From Erythrobacter sp. QSSC1-22B (GTDB lineage: Bacteria > Pseudomonadota > Alphaproteobacteria > Sphingomonadales > Sphingomonadaceae), in the NCBI RefSeq assembly GCF_001678665.1, contig NZ_LZRP01000002.1, positions 124,001 through 188,000 on the forward strand: a stretch of 64,000 bases of DNA, read 5' to 3'. Under the pieces are notes generated by a model. That model made no database searches. It was not told the origin of the DNA and was given only the letters and a program-made list of their open reading frames with translations. The position numbers were made by a program, and so were the translations under genes. This document shows positions 51,008 through 60,788 of the stretch, one piece after another; the first letter of the stretch is position 1, and every line of letters begins with the position of its first letter.

Positions 51008-52123
51008 ATGCGGAAACTCGTCATAGGAATGGCGATGGCTTCGACGGCTCTGGCCTCGCCGGCTCTCGCACGCGACGGACAATGGTACGTCGGCGTCGAA
51101 GGCGGTGCCATGATTGTCGAAGACACGGATTTCGATATCGGTGCGACCGGTGACACACTCGTTGTAGAGGCCGACAAGGGCTACGACGTCGGCGGTTTCG
51201 TCGGTTACGATTTCGGGGCGTTCCGTCTCGAAGCCGAAGCCAGCTATCGCGATGCCGACCTCGAGTCGATCACGGTCGGTACCACCGGCCTTGGCTTTGG
51301 TCCGTTCGTCGCAGCTCCCGGTGTCTACCCGGCAGCCGGCAATCTCGATGTCCTGAGCTTCATGCTCAACGGCATGTTCGACTTCGGTCCCGATGATGGC
51401 CTTCAGGGCTTCGTCGGTGGCGGTGTCGGCGTTGCCCGCACCGGCATGGAAGGCTTCGTCAGCCAGAGCCAGCCGGCTTCGTTCGACGATTCGGACAGCG
51501 GTTTCGCCTGGCAGGTTCTTGCGGGCGTTCGCGCTCCGCTGAGCGACAATGTCGATGTCGGCCTCAAGTATCGCATGTTCAACTCGGACAATGTCGAACT
51601 CACCGATGCGCTCGGTCGCACGCTGCAGGGCGATGTGCGTACGCACTCGATCCTCGGCACGCTGAGCTACAACTTCGGCGCTCCCGCTGCGGTCGTTCCG
51701 GTGGCTCCGCCGCCGCCCCCGCCGCCCCCGCCCCCGCCGCCTCCGCCGCCTCCGCCGCCTCCGGCTCAGGTTTGCGAGACGGGTCCGTACATTGTCTTCT
51801 TCAACTGGGACAAATCGGACATCACTCCGGAAGCAGCGACCATTCTGGACAACGCGGTCACGGCCTATGCCAACTGCGGCACGGCTTCGGTCATGCTGGC
51901 CGGTCACACCGACCTTTCGGGTACCGCCCAGTACAACATGGGTCTCGCCGAGCGTCGCAACTCTTCGGTCCGCGATTACCTGGGTGCACGTGGCATCCCG
52001 AACACTCGGATCAACAGCCAGGCATTCGGCGAAACGCAGCCGCGCGTCCCGACTGCCGATGGTGTTCGCGAACTGCAGAACCGTCGCGTCGAAGTGACCT
52101 ACGGTCCGGGTTCGGGCATGTAA
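51008..52123 (+). CDS. OmpA-family outer membrane protein with polyproline hinge
   Basis: 371 residues. Signal peptide ending ASPALA, an N-terminal eight-stranded-type beta barrel (WYVGVEGGAMIVEDTDFDIG, FRLEAEASYRDAD, FGLKYR-like strands, GTLSYNFG), a hinge of 19 consecutive prolines, and a C-terminal OmpA peptidoglycan-binding domain (FFNWDKSDITPEAATILDNA, AGHTDLSGTAQYNMGLAERR, RVPTADGVRELQNRRVEV). It anchors the outer membrane to peptidoglycan. It is strongly biased towards C-ending codons, as for an abundant protein, and has its own terminator. Confidence 0.95.
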   Translation: MRKLVIGMAMASTALASPALARDGQWYVGVEGGAMIVEDTDFDIGATGDTLVVEADKGYDVGGFVGYDFGAFRLEAEASYRDADLESITVGTTGLGFGPFVAAPGVYPAAGNLDVLSFMLNGMFDFGPDDGLQGFVGGGVGVARTGMEGFVSQSQPASFDDSDSGFAWQVLAGVRAPLSDNVDVGLKYRMFNSDNVELTDALGRTLQGDVRTHSILGTLSYNFGAPAAVVPVAPPPPPPPPPPPPPPPPPPPAQVCETGPYIVFFNWDKSDITPEAATILDNAVTAYANCGTASVMLAGHTDLSGTAQYNMGLAERRNSSVRDYLGARGIPNTRINSQAFGETQPRVPTADGVRELQNRRVEVTYGPGSGM

Positions 52124-52151
52124 GTCTGACGCCAAGCGTCAATAAGTTAGA

Positions 52152-52178
52152 GGGGCCGGAGCAATCCGGCCCCTTTTT
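52152..52178 (+). terminator. rho-independent terminator after the OmpA-like gene
   Basis: A perfect 9-bp stem (GGGGCCGGA/TCCGGCCCC) with a GCAA tetraloop is followed directly by TTTTT. This is a classic intrinsic terminator, 28 bp after the porin stop. Confidence 0.93.
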
Positions 52179-52225
52179 CGTTGGATGATCGAGTGCCGAC
52201 CCTTCAAACACAATGGGAGACAACG

Positions 52226-52780
52226 ATGTCCATCCGCTTTCCGATCATCCTTCTGGGCGCAACCGCGCTTTCAGCCTGCGCCACCGTCGACGATCTGGCG
52301 CAGAACGTCGCCAATGAACTGACCACCCAAGAGGTCGGCACGGCATCGCTGAATTTTGCGAATGGCCAGCCTGCGGGCACCGCCCGGCTGCTGTCCAACG
52401 GCGATCAACTATCGGTGGCAGTGACCGTCAACGGCATGGAAGCGGGTCCGACAGGCTTCCACCTGCACACCACCGGCGCATGCCGCGCCCCCGACTTCAC
52501 CAGCGCCGGCGGTCACCTCAACCCCTACGACCGCACCCACGGCACGCAGTCGCCCGGCGGCAGCCATCTGGGGGACTTGCCAAATCTGCAGGTCAACGCT
52601 TCTGGCAGCGCCACGGCCACGGTCGATGTCAGCGATAACCCGACATCCGCGCTCGAGGAAATCTTCGACACCGACGGGACCGCCGTAGTGGTGCACGCCG
52701 GAGCCGACGACTATCGCTCCGATCCCGCTGGCGATGCAGGCTCGCGCATTGCCTGCGGTGTCCTGCGCGCCAGCAGCTAG
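52226..52780 (+). CDS. Cu/Zn superoxide dismutase family lipoprotein
   Basis: 184 residues from the ATG at 52226 (ggaga site). Lipobox at Cys18 (TALSAC). The SodC core keeps the copper and zinc ligands: TGFHLHTTGACRAPDFTSAG with GGHLNP, then the SHLGDLPNL region, GTAVVVHAGADDYRSDP and GSRIACGVL with the disulfide cysteine and active-site Arg. It should dismutate superoxide in the periplasm; activity is not assured because the electrostatic loop is short. Convergent with the MFS gene. Confidence 0.85.
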   Translation: MSIRFPIILLGATALSACATVDDLAQNVANELTTQEVGTASLNFANGQPAGTARLLSNGDQLSVAVTVNGMEAGPTGFHLHTTGACRAPDFTSAGGHLNPYDRTHGTQSPGGSHLGDLPNLQVNASGSATATVDVSDNPTSALEEIFDTDGTAVVVHAGADDYRSDPAGDAGSRIACGVLRASS

Positions 52781-54396
52781 TCGACCGGCTCGCCGGCATC
52801 GCGTGCGCGATCAAGCAGGTTCACCATCGCTGGTGGAACCAGCTTGATCGCAGCGATCAGCAGGACCAGGCCTAGTGGTACGATCCACAGCGTGGAAAGC
52901 ACTCCGGCGCTAAGATCGCCGCCATTCGTGGCCGAAACATAGCCTGCCATATAGGGCCCGAGGGCCAAGCCGACCAAGGTTGTGGCGAGGAAGAAGGTGG
53001 CAGTCGCCAACCCTCGCATGCGGGGTAGGACAAGCGCCTGACTGGTTGCCGCTGCGGCACCGAGGGCGCTGGCCGCCAAGGCGCTGACCACCACGTTCAG
53101 GATCATGAACAGCGGAACGCTTTCGGTCGTGTACTGGACAATAGCGAACGGTACCGGTGAAAGCAGACCGAACAGGATCACCCAGACCCGACCAGAAAGA
53201 TGGCGAGTGTAGAGCGCGTCGGCCAAACGCCCGCCGAGAATGACTCCGAGGAAACCGCCTGCGGCACCGCCGCCGCCCAGCCAGAAGCCAAGCTCGCTCT
53301 TGGTCAGGTCGAACACCCGCTCGGCATATGGCGCGCCCCAATAGGACGCCGAATACGCCATGAAGGCCACCGTCCCATAACCGAGGATCGTGCACAGGAA
53401 TGCGGGCGATCCCCAGGTCAGGCGGAAGGTCGGTGGATCGCGCTGGCGCAATGCGCTGGCCCAGCAGAATACCGAATAATAGCCGATTGCGAGGAGGGTC
53501 CACTGATCCGTGATTGCCGTGAAGATCACGCCTTCGCCGGATTCGAGCAGGTTCGTCAGACCGTAGGCGACAACGAATGCAGCGATAAATACGGCGATAT
53601 TGATCACCAACGCCCTCATCCCGCGCTTGGCAGCACCCAAAAAGGTAAAGGGTGGAATTACCGTGTAGAGTTCGGCAACGAAACCGCGGAATGGGTGGGG
53701 ATCCTCCTTCGTCGGAAGGCCGTCGATCGCCCCGCGCACAGGCTCTTTCAGCGTCGCGACCCAGATCGCCAGCAGCAAGCCTGGCAGCCCCACGGCGATG
53801 AAAGCCGCCTGCCATCCAGCCAACCCAAACGTACCGCCATCGGGAAACGATTCGTTCCACTGGTCGACGACCAGGCCGCCAATGGCGAGCGAGATACCGC
53901 CGCCGATATAGATGCCGGATGAGTAGATCGCGAGCGCGGTGGCGCGCAGGCGGGCCGGAAACCAGTCGGAAATCAGCGAATAGGCGGAAGGGCTGGCGGT
54001 TGCTTCGCCGACGCCGACGCCAATGCGCGCGGCAGTCAGCGTGGCCGTATTCTGCGCAAAGCCCGAAACGGCTGTCATTGCCGACCAGAATGTCAATCCG
54101 ATCGTCATCAACCGGACGCGCTTCCAGCTATCGGCCAGCTTGCCAAGCGGGATGCCGAACAATGCGTAGAAAATCGCGAATGCGGTGCCGTAGAGGAACC
54201 CCAGATAGGCGTCGTCGACGCCCAGATCGGCCTTGATATCGTTGGCAAGGATCGAGAGGATCTGCCGGTCGATGAAGTTGAGCATATAGACCAGCACGAG
54301 CACGCTCAGCGCATACCAGCTGTACGCGGGGACCTTCGCGTCGGGGTCGATCGCTGAAGGATTCTCCGCTGGCGCGGTCTTCGTATGCTCGGTCAA
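52777..54396 (-). CDS. MFS transporter (Spinster-like)
   Basis: 539 residues, 12 membrane helices. MFS signature GIPLGKLADSWKRVRLMTIG (loop 2-3), RIGVGVGEATASPSAYSLIS (helix 4), and FLGVILGGRLADALYTRHLS. The N-terminal half resembles the Spinster-like group, which carries lipids, aromatic compounds or bile acids in different bacteria; the substrate here is unknown. It lies 14 bp downstream of... no partner gene in operon is evident; queC follows upstream on the same strand with 10 bp between. Confidence 0.88.
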   Translation of the reverse strand: MTEHTKTAPAENPSAIDPDAKVPAYSWYALSVLVLVYMLNFIDRQILSILANDIKADLGVDDAYLGFLYGTAFAIFYALFGIPLGKLADSWKRVRLMTIGLTFWSAMTAVSGFAQNTATLTAARIGVGVGEATASPSAYSLISDWFPARLRATALAIYSSGIYIGGGISLAIGGLVVDQWNESFPDGGTFGLAGWQAAFIAVGLPGLLLAIWVATLKEPVRGAIDGLPTKEDPHPFRGFVAELYTVIPPFTFLGAAKRGMRALVINIAVFIAAFVVAYGLTNLLESGEGVIFTAITDQWTLLAIGYYSVFCWASALRQRDPPTFRLTWGSPAFLCTILGYGTVAFMAYSASYWGAPYAERVFDLTKSELGFWLGGGGAAGGFLGVILGGRLADALYTRHLSGRVWVILFGLLSPVPFAIVQYTTESVPLFMILNVVVSALAASALGAAAATSQALVLPRMRGLATATFFLATTLVGLALGPYMAGYVSATNGGDLSAGVLSTLWIVPLGLVLLIAAIKLVPPAMVNLLDRARDAGEPVD

Positions 54397-54406
54397 TGTC
54401 AGCTCC

Positions 54407-55116
54407 CTATTCCCGGGTTATGTCCCGGTCGTAGCGGGTGGTATCGGCAAGCCCCGCTTCGGAAAAGCCTTTTCGCCGCAACCGGCAGGAATCGCAGGTG
54501 CCGCAGGCGAGACCGGCGGGCGTCGGATCATAGCAGGACCAGCTCCATGCGGGGTCGAGACCCAGCCGCGCGCATTCGCGGGCGATGTCGGCCTTGGTCA
54601 TGTGCTGGAGCGGCGCATGGATGGTGAAGGCACCGCCCTCGACGCCCTGCTTCGTACCCAACCGGGCGGTCTCGGCGAAGCTGGCGATGAATTCGGGGCG
54701 GCAGTCGGGATAGCCCGAATAGTCGAGCGCGTTGACCCCGATGAAGATGTCGCGAGACTCGACTGTCTCGGCAAAGGCCGTGGTCAGCGCGAGGAAAACC
54801 AGATTGCGCGCCGGGACATAGGTGACGGGGATCCCGTCCTCGACACCGGTCTTGGGAACGTCGATATCGTCGGTCAGCGCCGACCCGCCGAAACGGCGCA
54901 GATCGAGCGGCAGTTCGACATGGCGGGCCGCACCGAGCCGCTTGGCGATGGCCCGCGCCGATTCGATCTCGCGGACATGGCGTTGCCCGTAGTCGATCGT
55001 CAGCGCGTAAAGTGCGTGACCGGCTTCGAGTGCCAGCGCAGCGGTGACCATCGAATCGAGCCCGCCCGACAGCAGGACTACCGCAGGGCCGAGGTTGTTC
55101 TTTGCAGGATCGCTCA
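54407..55116 (-). CDS. queC: 7-cyano-7-deazaguanine synthase QueC
   Basis: 236 residues from the ATG at 55116. The PP-loop is VVLLSGGLDSMVTAA, the ExsB core continues ALTIDYGQRHVREIESARAI, and four zinc cysteines lie at the end (SWSCYDPTPAGLACGTCDSC). It makes preQ0 from 7-carboxy-7-deazaguanine in queuosine synthesis. It is the only queuosine gene here besides gluQRS, which acts on queuosine-tRNA(Asp). The MFS gene starts 10 bp downstream. Confidence 0.95.
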
Positions 55117-55156
55117 TCCGCGCCGCGCTAGGACGACGGCCGCAGCGACGCAAGCT

Positions 55157-55567
55157 TCAGCGGCAGACGCCCACGCGGCGCGCCTCGGCGGAGAACTGGA
55201 ACGGCCTGCCCCCGGATATGCCTTGGCTCTCGACCTGGGCAAGCGTCGCGCTTTCGCGGCGTACGCTGGTGCGGCCGTAGCCATTGCCGCGGCATGTGTA
55301 CTGCACCGTCACCTGGTTCGCGCTATTCTCAACCACCAAGCGATTGCAATTGGCGCCGCGGTGACGCAGCTGGATCAGCTCGGTGCCATCGCGGAGGCAT
55401 ATCCGCTGGCTGGGTTCGCCATCGCGAAACCGCAATTCCCATTGGCCGCGATCGAGCTCGCCGAACAAGGCGAGCTTGGCGTTCTGCGCGGCCGAAGGCG
55501 CCACAGCCATCGTCAACGCGCCGATGGTGGCGAAGCCTGCCAATGCCGTCAGGATAAATTTGCGCAT
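55157..55567 (-). CDS. small secreted protein of unknown family
   Basis: 136 residues with a signal peptide (FATIGALTMAVAPSAAQ). The mature part contains four cysteines (RICLRDGTELIQLRHRGANC, VQYTCRGNGYGRTS, GVCR at the end), so two disulfides are likely in the periplasm. It looks like the small DUF3617-type secreted proteins of sphingomonads, but I cannot confirm the family. It is 40 bp upstream of queC on the same strand. Confidence 0.6.
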   Translation of the reverse strand: MRKFILTALAGFATIGALTMAVAPSAAQNAKLALFGELDRGQWELRFRDGEPSQRICLRDGTELIQLRHRGANCNRLVVENSANQVTVQYTCRGNGYGRTSVRRESATLAQVESQGISGGRPFQFSAEARRVGVCR

Positions 55568-55658
55568 ATCACACCTCGATTGCGTGCCGAGACTAGCAGC
55601 GATGCCGCTGTCACCTTGCTTACCATAGATAGACCGTGCTTTGCCATCGATGAAACGA

Positions 55659-56561
55659 TCAAGCCGCGATCGGAAACTTGCGCGAACAGAAGGCGCAATC
55701 GACCACGATCATGCCATCCTCGTCGCGCATCTCCTGGCGCTCGGTTTCCGGAAACCGCGTCAGTACGGACTGGTAGTGTTCCGCAGTGCAGCGGCAGCCG
55801 CGCGATATCTCCGCCCCCCTGTCCACACGAACCTCCTCTTCCTCGTGGAACAGCCGCCAGACGATGGCCTCGAGCGAGAGTTCGGGATCGAGCAATTCAT
55901 CATGGCGCAGCGATCCCGCCATGACCGCGATATGCTCCCATTCGGGATGGTCGAGCCGGACATGCAGCCGCTCGCGGCCTTCCTCGCCATCGGCGAGATG
56001 CTGGACGAGCATTCCGGCGGCGCGCGAACCCTGCGGTCCGCTGGTCACCGAGGTGCGGATCAGCGTCGGCAGCTGTTCCGACTGGACGAAATAACCCTCG
56101 CAGGCGCGCGCCAGGCTGTCGCCCTCGAGCGGGACGATCCCCTGATAGCGGCCCCGACCATCGGTCATGTCGAAAGTCAGCGCGAGATAGGCCTTGCCGA
56201 ACAGCGCAAACAGGGTCGGATTGGCACCGAGTTCGGCCAACGCCTCGGCGTCGAAATCGACATAGCCGCGCAGCGCACCGGCGCGATAATCGCACACGAA
56301 CAGGTTCACCGCGCCGGTCTCGGTCTGCGCCTGCATGGTGACCTGCGAGCCGTCATCCTTGAGCAGGCTGCCGATCAGCGCGGTCAGCACCAGCGCTTCG
56401 GCGAGCAGATTGGCGATCGGCGGCGGATAGGCGTGGGCCGAGAGGATTTCATCGACGGTGCTGTCGAGCCGCACCAGCCGGCCGCGCGCGTCGCGCGAGG
56501 GAATGCTGAAGCCAAGCGTGCGCTCGGCATAGGTTTCTTCGGGGTCGATCATCCGCGCCAT
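55659..56561 (-). CDS. hslO: redox-regulated chaperone Hsp33
   Basis: 300 residues from the ATG at 56561 (or the second ATG nine bases on). The N-terminal domain begins TLGFSIPSRDARGRLVRLDS, and the C-terminal zinc switch is CRCTAEHYQ with CAFCSRKF (C-X-C ... C-X-X-C), as in Hsp33. Oxidation releases zinc and turns it into a holdase chaperone. It is last in argD-argF-hslO, 49 bp after argF. Confidence 0.95.
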   Translation of the reverse strand: MARMIDPEETYAERTLGFSIPSRDARGRLVRLDSTVDEILSAHAYPPPIANLLAEALVLTALIGSLLKDDGSQVTMQAQTETGAVNLFVCDYRAGALRGYVDFDAEALAELGANPTLFALFGKAYLALTFDMTDGRGRYQGIVPLEGDSLARACEGYFVQSEQLPTLIRTSVTSGPQGSRAAGMLVQHLADGEEGRERLHVRLDHPEWEHIAVMAGSLRHDELLDPELSLEAIVWRLFHEEEEVRVDRGAEISRGCRCTAEHYQSVLTRFPETERQEMRDEDGMIVVDCAFCSRKFPIAA

Positions 56562-56610
56562 ATGGGGCGCGGATGCTGCGCTTTTAAGGCCCTGTCGCGC
56601 CCGACCTGTC

Positions 56611-57579
56611 TCAGCCGGTCGCGAGCTTCCCGTGGCACCACAGCAGGATCGATTTCTGCGCGTGGATGCGGTTCTCGGCCTCGTCGAAGACGAGCGATTG
56701 CGCGCCTTCGAAGACCTCCTGCGAGACCTCCTCGCCGACATGGGCGGGCAGGCAATGCAGGAAACGCGCATCGGGCTTGGCCAGCGCCATCAGCGCCGCA
56801 TCGACCTGGAACGGCGCCATCGCCGCGAGCTTGGCATCGGCGTGGTCCTGACCCATCGAGACCCAGGTATCGGTGACCACCACATCCGCCCCGCGCGCGG
56901 CTTCGGCTGCATCGCGCGTCACCGTGACCCGGCAGCCGGCAGCCCGCGCCATGGCGAGGAATTCGTCTTCGGGATCGTAGCCTTCGGGGGCGCCGACACG
57001 GATGTTGAATTTCATCAGCGCGGCCGCCTCGATCAGCGAATGGAGGACATTGTTGCCATCGCCCAGCCAGGCGAGCTCGAGCCCGGGGAGCGGCTTGCCG
57101 TGTTCGATCACGGTCAGCAGATCGGCGACGATCTGGCAGGGGTGCGAGCGATCGGTGAGCCCATTGATCACCGGCACACTCGCGTGCTCGGCCAGCGCCT
57201 GCGCCTTGGCGTGATCGTCGGTGCGGATCATGATCGCATCGACCATCCGGCTGAGCACGCGCGCGGTGTCGGCGATGCTCTCGCCCCGGCCGAGCTGCGT
57301 GGTCGCGGCATCGAGGATCAGCGCCGAACCGCCGAGCTGGCGCATGGCGATATCGAAGCTGACGCGGGTGCGGGTCGAATTCTTCTCGAAGATCATCCCC
57401 AGCACATGCCCCGCCAGCGGCGCATCGGCATCGGCCCGACCCTTGGGCCAGCCCGCCCGCGCCGCCTTGCGGTCCTGCGCATCGCCGATCATCGCGGCGA
57501 TCGCATCCCCGCCCGCATCGGACAGGTCGAGGAAGCTCCGCACCGGCGAGGCTGCGCCAGAGGTGTCCCCGCCCGCCAT
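56611..57579 (-). CDS. argF: ornithine carbamoyltransferase
   Basis: 322 residues from the ATG at 57579. Carbamoyl phosphate binding STRTR ([19 protein letters not shown]), HPCQ ([13 protein letters not shown]), and the ornithine-binding MGQ and HCLPAH ([12 protein letters not shown]) motifs are all present. It makes citrulline in arginine synthesis. Its ATG overlaps the argD TGA as TGATG. ArgD in the same operon makes the ornithine precursor. Confidence 0.97.
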   Translation of the reverse strand: MAGGDTSGAASPVRSFLDLSDAGGDAIAAMIGDAQDRKAARAGWPKGRADADAPLAGHVLGMIFEKNSTRTRVSFDIAMRQLGGSALILDAATTQLGRGESIADTARVLSRMVDAIMIRTDDHAKAQALAEHASVPVINGLTDRSHPCQIVADLLTVIEHGKPLPGLELAWLGDGNNVLHSLIEAAALMKFNIRVGAPEGYDPEDEFLAMARAAGCRVTVTRDAAEAARGADVVVTDTWVSMGQDHADAKLAAMAPFQVDAALMALAKPDARFLHCLPAHVGEEVSQEVFEGAQSLVFDEAENRIHAQKSILLWCHGKLATG

Positions 57580-58772
57580 CAAGCGGGCTCGGGCATGGTG
57601 AAGCTGGCCGCGCCGGCGGACAGCTTGTCGAAGAATTCATCGAATTCGGCATCGCCCGCCACCAGCGGCGGCAGGATGCGCAGCGTCTGGTCGCCCGCGG
57701 CCACGGTCATCAAATGGTGATTGTCGCGCAGGTGGACGAAGAAGGGGCGGCTTTCGATCTTCATCCGCAGGCCGAGCATCAGCCCCATCCCGCGCACGCA
57801 GTCGAACAGTTCAGGGTAATTGCCGATGAACTGTTCGAGCCGGGCGCGCAGCCGGTCGCCCTTTTCGGTAACCTCGGCGAGGAACGCCTCGTTGGCCACG
57901 GCATCCATCACCGCGGTGCCCGCCGCCATGCCGAGCGGGTTGCCGCCATAGGTCGAGCCATGGGTGCCGAAGGTCATCCCGCGTGCGGCCTTTTCGGTCG
58001 CGAGGCAGGCGCCGAGCGGGAAGCCGCCGCCGATCCCCTTGGCGGTGGCGAGGACATCGGGATCGACGCCGTAATGTTCATGCGCGTAGAATTTGCCGGT
58101 GCGCGCGACGCCGCACTGGACCTCGTCCAGCACCAGCATCAGATCGTGCTCGTCGGCGAGATCGCGCAGACCCTGCATGAAGGCCTGGCTGGCGGGGCGG
58201 ATGCCGCCCTCGCCCTGGATCGGCTCGACCAGGAAGCCCGCAGTCCTGGGCCCGACCAGCGCGCGCACGGCCTCGAGATCGTCGAATTCGCAATAGACGA
58301 AGCCGGGCAGCAGCGGCTTGAAGCCCTTGTGCATCTTCTCCTGATTGGAGGCGCTGATCGTCGCCATGGTGCGCCCGTGGAAGGCGTTGGTGAAGGTGAT
58401 CAACTCGGTGCGGTTGGCATCGCCATCTTCGTGCTGGTGATAGGCGCGCGCGGTCTTGATCGCGGTCTCGACCGCCTCGGCGCCCGAATTGGTGAAGAAC
58501 ACCGTATCGGCGAAGGTGAAGTCCACCAGCCGCTGCGCCAGCGCCTCGCCCTGAGGGCTGCCGTAGAGGTTGGAGACATGCATCAGCGTCTCGGCCTGGT
58601 GCTGGATGGCGCCGATCAGGCCTGCGTGGCTGTGCCCCAGCAGATTGACTGCAATGCCGCTGGCGAAATCGAGATAGCGCGTGCCGTCCTCGTCGATCAG
58701 ATGGCAATGCTCGCCGCGCACGGGGCGGACACCGCAGCGGGGATAGACGGGCATCAGCGGTGTAATCGACAT
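57579..58772 (-). CDS. argD: acetylornithine/succinyldiaminopimelate aminotransferase
   Basis: 397 residues from the ATG at 58772, with ggagg just upstream. Class III aminotransferase: [37 protein letters not shown], the PLP lysine in [15 protein letters not shown], and [17 protein letters not shown]. It makes N-acetylornithine from the semialdehyde. Operon argD-argF-hslO. Confidence 0.95.
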   Translation of the reverse strand: MSITPLMPVYPRCGVRPVRGEHCHLIDEDGTRYLDFASGIAVNLLGHSHAGLIGAIQHQAETLMHVSNLYGSPQGEALAQRLVDFTFADTVFFTNSGAEAVETAIKTARAYHQHEDGDANRTELITFTNAFHGRTMATISASNQEKMHKGFKPLLPGFVYCEFDDLEAVRALVGPRTAGFLVEPIQGEGGIRPASQAFMQGLRDLADEHDLMLVLDEVQCGVARTGKFYAHEHYGVDPDVLATAKGIGGGFPLGACLATEKAARGMTFGTHGSTYGGNPLGMAAGTAVMDAVANEAFLAEVTEKGDRLRARLEQFIGNYPELFDCVRGMGLMLGLRMKIESRPFFVHLRDNHHLMTVAAGDQTLRILPPLVAGDAEFDEFFDKLSAGAASFTMPEPA

Positions 58773-58933
58773 GGGACCTCCGGAGCAAGCGGGCGCGTTG
58801 AACTGGGAAAATGGGGCGAAAGGAAGGGCGGGCAAATGCAAATGGCGGCCCCGTGAGGGAACCGCCATTCACGTGTCCTTCGGCGTCTATTGAGTCGCGC
58901 GCGCCCGGTCAAACCGTGGCGGCGCGGCTCGCC

Positions 58934-59701
58934 TCATTCCGGGGCCGGAACGAGGTTTACCGCCGAATACTTGCCTCGTCGATCGACCTCGAGGTCGAAC
59001 TCGTAACGCTGGCCTTCGTCGATCCCCGAAAGGCCCGAGCGTTCGACCGCGCTGATGTGAACGAAGGCGTCTGGCTGTCCGTCGTCGCGGGTGATGAAGC
59101 CGAAGCCCTTCATCGAGTTGAAGAACTTGACCGTCCCGCTCGCCTTGTCGCCGGTCAGCTCGCGCTTGGGCGGGCCGGCGTCGACCGGGGCTTCGACGAC
59201 ATCGCCGAGTATCTGGAGATCCTGCGCGGACACCTTGCCCCCGCGATCGACGAGGTTGAATTCCAGCTCCTGGCCTTCGCCAAGGCTTTCCAGCCCGGCA
59301 CGTTCGACCGCGCTGATGTGGACGAACACGTCCTCACCGCCGCTATCCTGCTGGATGAAGCCGAAGCCCTTCGCCGCGTTGAAGAATTTGACCTTGCCCT
59401 TGCCGGTACCGACGACCTGGGCAGGCATGCGGCTGAAGCCGCCCGCACCGCCGGCGCCAGCGCCGCCGCCCGGTCCGCCGCGGCTGGGAGGGCCGCCGCC
59501 ACCGCCGCCGCGGTAACCGCCGCCGGCGCCGCCCGAACCGCCGCGGTCATTGTTGAAGCCGCCCCGGTCACCACCGAAGCCGCCTCCAAAACCACCTGAC
59601 GATCCGAATCCTTCCGACGGGCCGCCCATGGGCTCGAAACCGTCTTCTCCAAATCCGTCGCGCTTGTCCCGTCCCCGACGGCGGCCTCTATCGTAACCCA
59701 T
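58934..59701 (-). CDS. two-domain cold-shock protein with Gly/Arg-rich N-terminus
   Basis: 255 residues. Residues 1-95 are a Gly/Arg/Phe-rich tail (RRRGRDKRDG, then repeated FGGGFGGDRGGF and GGGYRGGGGGG), an RGG-like low-complexity stretch. Two cold-shock domains follow: GKGKVKFFNAAKGFGFIQQD with DVFVHISAVERAG, and SGTVKFFNSMKGFGFITRDD with DAFVHISAVERSG. The FGFI and VFVHIS RNA-binding motifs (RNP1/RNP2) are intact in both, though the second carries Phe-Val-His-Ile. It should be an RNA chaperone; the tail may promote RNA binding or condensates. Confidence 0.9.
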   Translation of the reverse strand: MGYDRGRRRGRDKRDGFGEDGFEPMGGPSEGFGSSGGFGGGFGGDRGGFNNDRGGSGGAGGGYRGGGGGGPPSRGGPGGGAGAGGAGGFSRMPAQVVGTGKGKVKFFNAAKGFGFIQQDSGGEDVFVHISAVERAGLESLGEGQELEFNLVDRGGKVSAQDLQILGDVVEAPVDAGPPKRELTGDKASGTVKFFNSMKGFGFITRDDGQPDAFVHISAVERSGLSGIDEGQRYEFDLEVDRRGKYSAVNLVPAPE

Positions 59702-59975
59702 GATTCAAATCGTACCTTATCGCGCCGCCCCGCAGGTGAAACGCCGGATCGCGGGCCGCATGGCAATCCCGGCGCAAGCGGAATCCGATCATGATTCGTC
59801 GGAAAGTGCCGCCTATTACAACATCCTACATAGCCACAAATCGGCGGCCAAGCGAATGATTTAACGATAGGGGGTGGTTTGCCCTGCAGATATGACATTT
59901 TCGCATGCTGTTTCAGACGCGTATTCGCATCACGTTCATATTGCGAAATGCTTCGTGGCGCGGCAAAGGCGCGGG
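59702..59975. other. divergent intergenic region before the TerC gene and the cold-shock gene
   Basis: 274 bp with promoters expected for both genes. A cold-shock-type leader for the minus-strand gene (long 5' UTR) could lie in 59702-59900; no consensus is certain. The TerC ribosome site (gcgggA region) is weak. Confidence 0.4.
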
Positions 59976-60788
59976 ATGGACATACTCGCTCTGCTCTCCG
60001 ATCCGGCCGCCTGGCTGGCACTGCTCACCCTGATCGCGCTCGAGGTAGTGCTGGGGATCGACAATTTGATCTTCATCGCGATCCTGTCGAACAAGCTGCC
60101 AGTGCACCAGCAGCAGCGCGCGCGGCGGATCGGGCTGATTCTGGCGCTGGTTATGCGCATCGGCCTGCTGATGCTGATCGGCTGGCTGGTAACGCTGCAG
60201 ACCCCGCTGTTCGACCTCGGCATTCAGGGCCAGCCCGGCGCATACGGCGAGCCCAGCTTCGATACCGCCTTTTCCGGGCGCGACCTGATTCTGCTGACCG
60301 GCGGGCTGTTCCTGCTGTGGAAGGCGACCAAGGAAATCCACCATTCGATGGAGCCCGAAGACGATTCGGGCCATCTGCTCGACAAGACCCCCGGCGTTGC
60401 CAAGGCAGCGACCGCCACCTTCGGCGCGGTGATCGCACAGATCGTGGTGATCGACATGGTGTTCTCGGTCGATTCGATTCTCACCGCGGTGGGCATGACC
60501 GACCACATCCCGATCATGGTCACGGCGGTGGTTATCACCGTCGGCATCATGCTGGTGGCGGCCGATCCGCTGTCGCGCTTCATCGAGCACAATCCGACGC
60601 TGGTGATGCTGGCGCTGGCCTTCCTGGTGATGATCGGGGTGGTGCTGATTGCCGACGGCTTCGGCTTCCACGTACCCAAGGGCTATATCTACGCGGCGAT
60701 GGGCTTCTCGGTCGGGGTGGAAATCCTGAACATCGTCCAGCGCAACCGTCGGCAAAAAAAACGCGAAGCCATGGAGGCAAGCGCATGA
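59976..60788 (+). CDS. TerC family membrane protein
   Basis: 270 residues from the ATG at 59976, about seven membrane helices. Key TerC motifs: LIALEVVLGIDNLIFIAILS (first acidic/Asn pair), VIAQIVVIDMVFSVDSILTA (second), and DPLSRFIEHNPTLVMLALAF. TerC/Alx-type proteins are linked to manganese export and metalation of exported proteins. It overlaps the DUF442 gene by 4 bp (ATGA), so the two are co-translated. Confidence 0.9.
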   Translation: MDILALLSDPAAWLALLTLIALEVVLGIDNLIFIAILSNKLPVHQQQRARRIGLILALVMRIGLLMLIGWLVTLQTPLFDLGIQGQPGAYGEPSFDTAFSGRDLILLTGGLFLLWKATKEIHHSMEPEDDSGHLLDKTPGVAKAATATFGAVIAQIVVIDMVFSVDSILTAVGMTDHIPIMVTAVVITVGIMLVAADPLSRFIEHNPTLVMLALAFLVMIGVVLIADGFGFHVPKGYIYAAMGFSVGVEILNIVQRNRRQKKREAMEASA

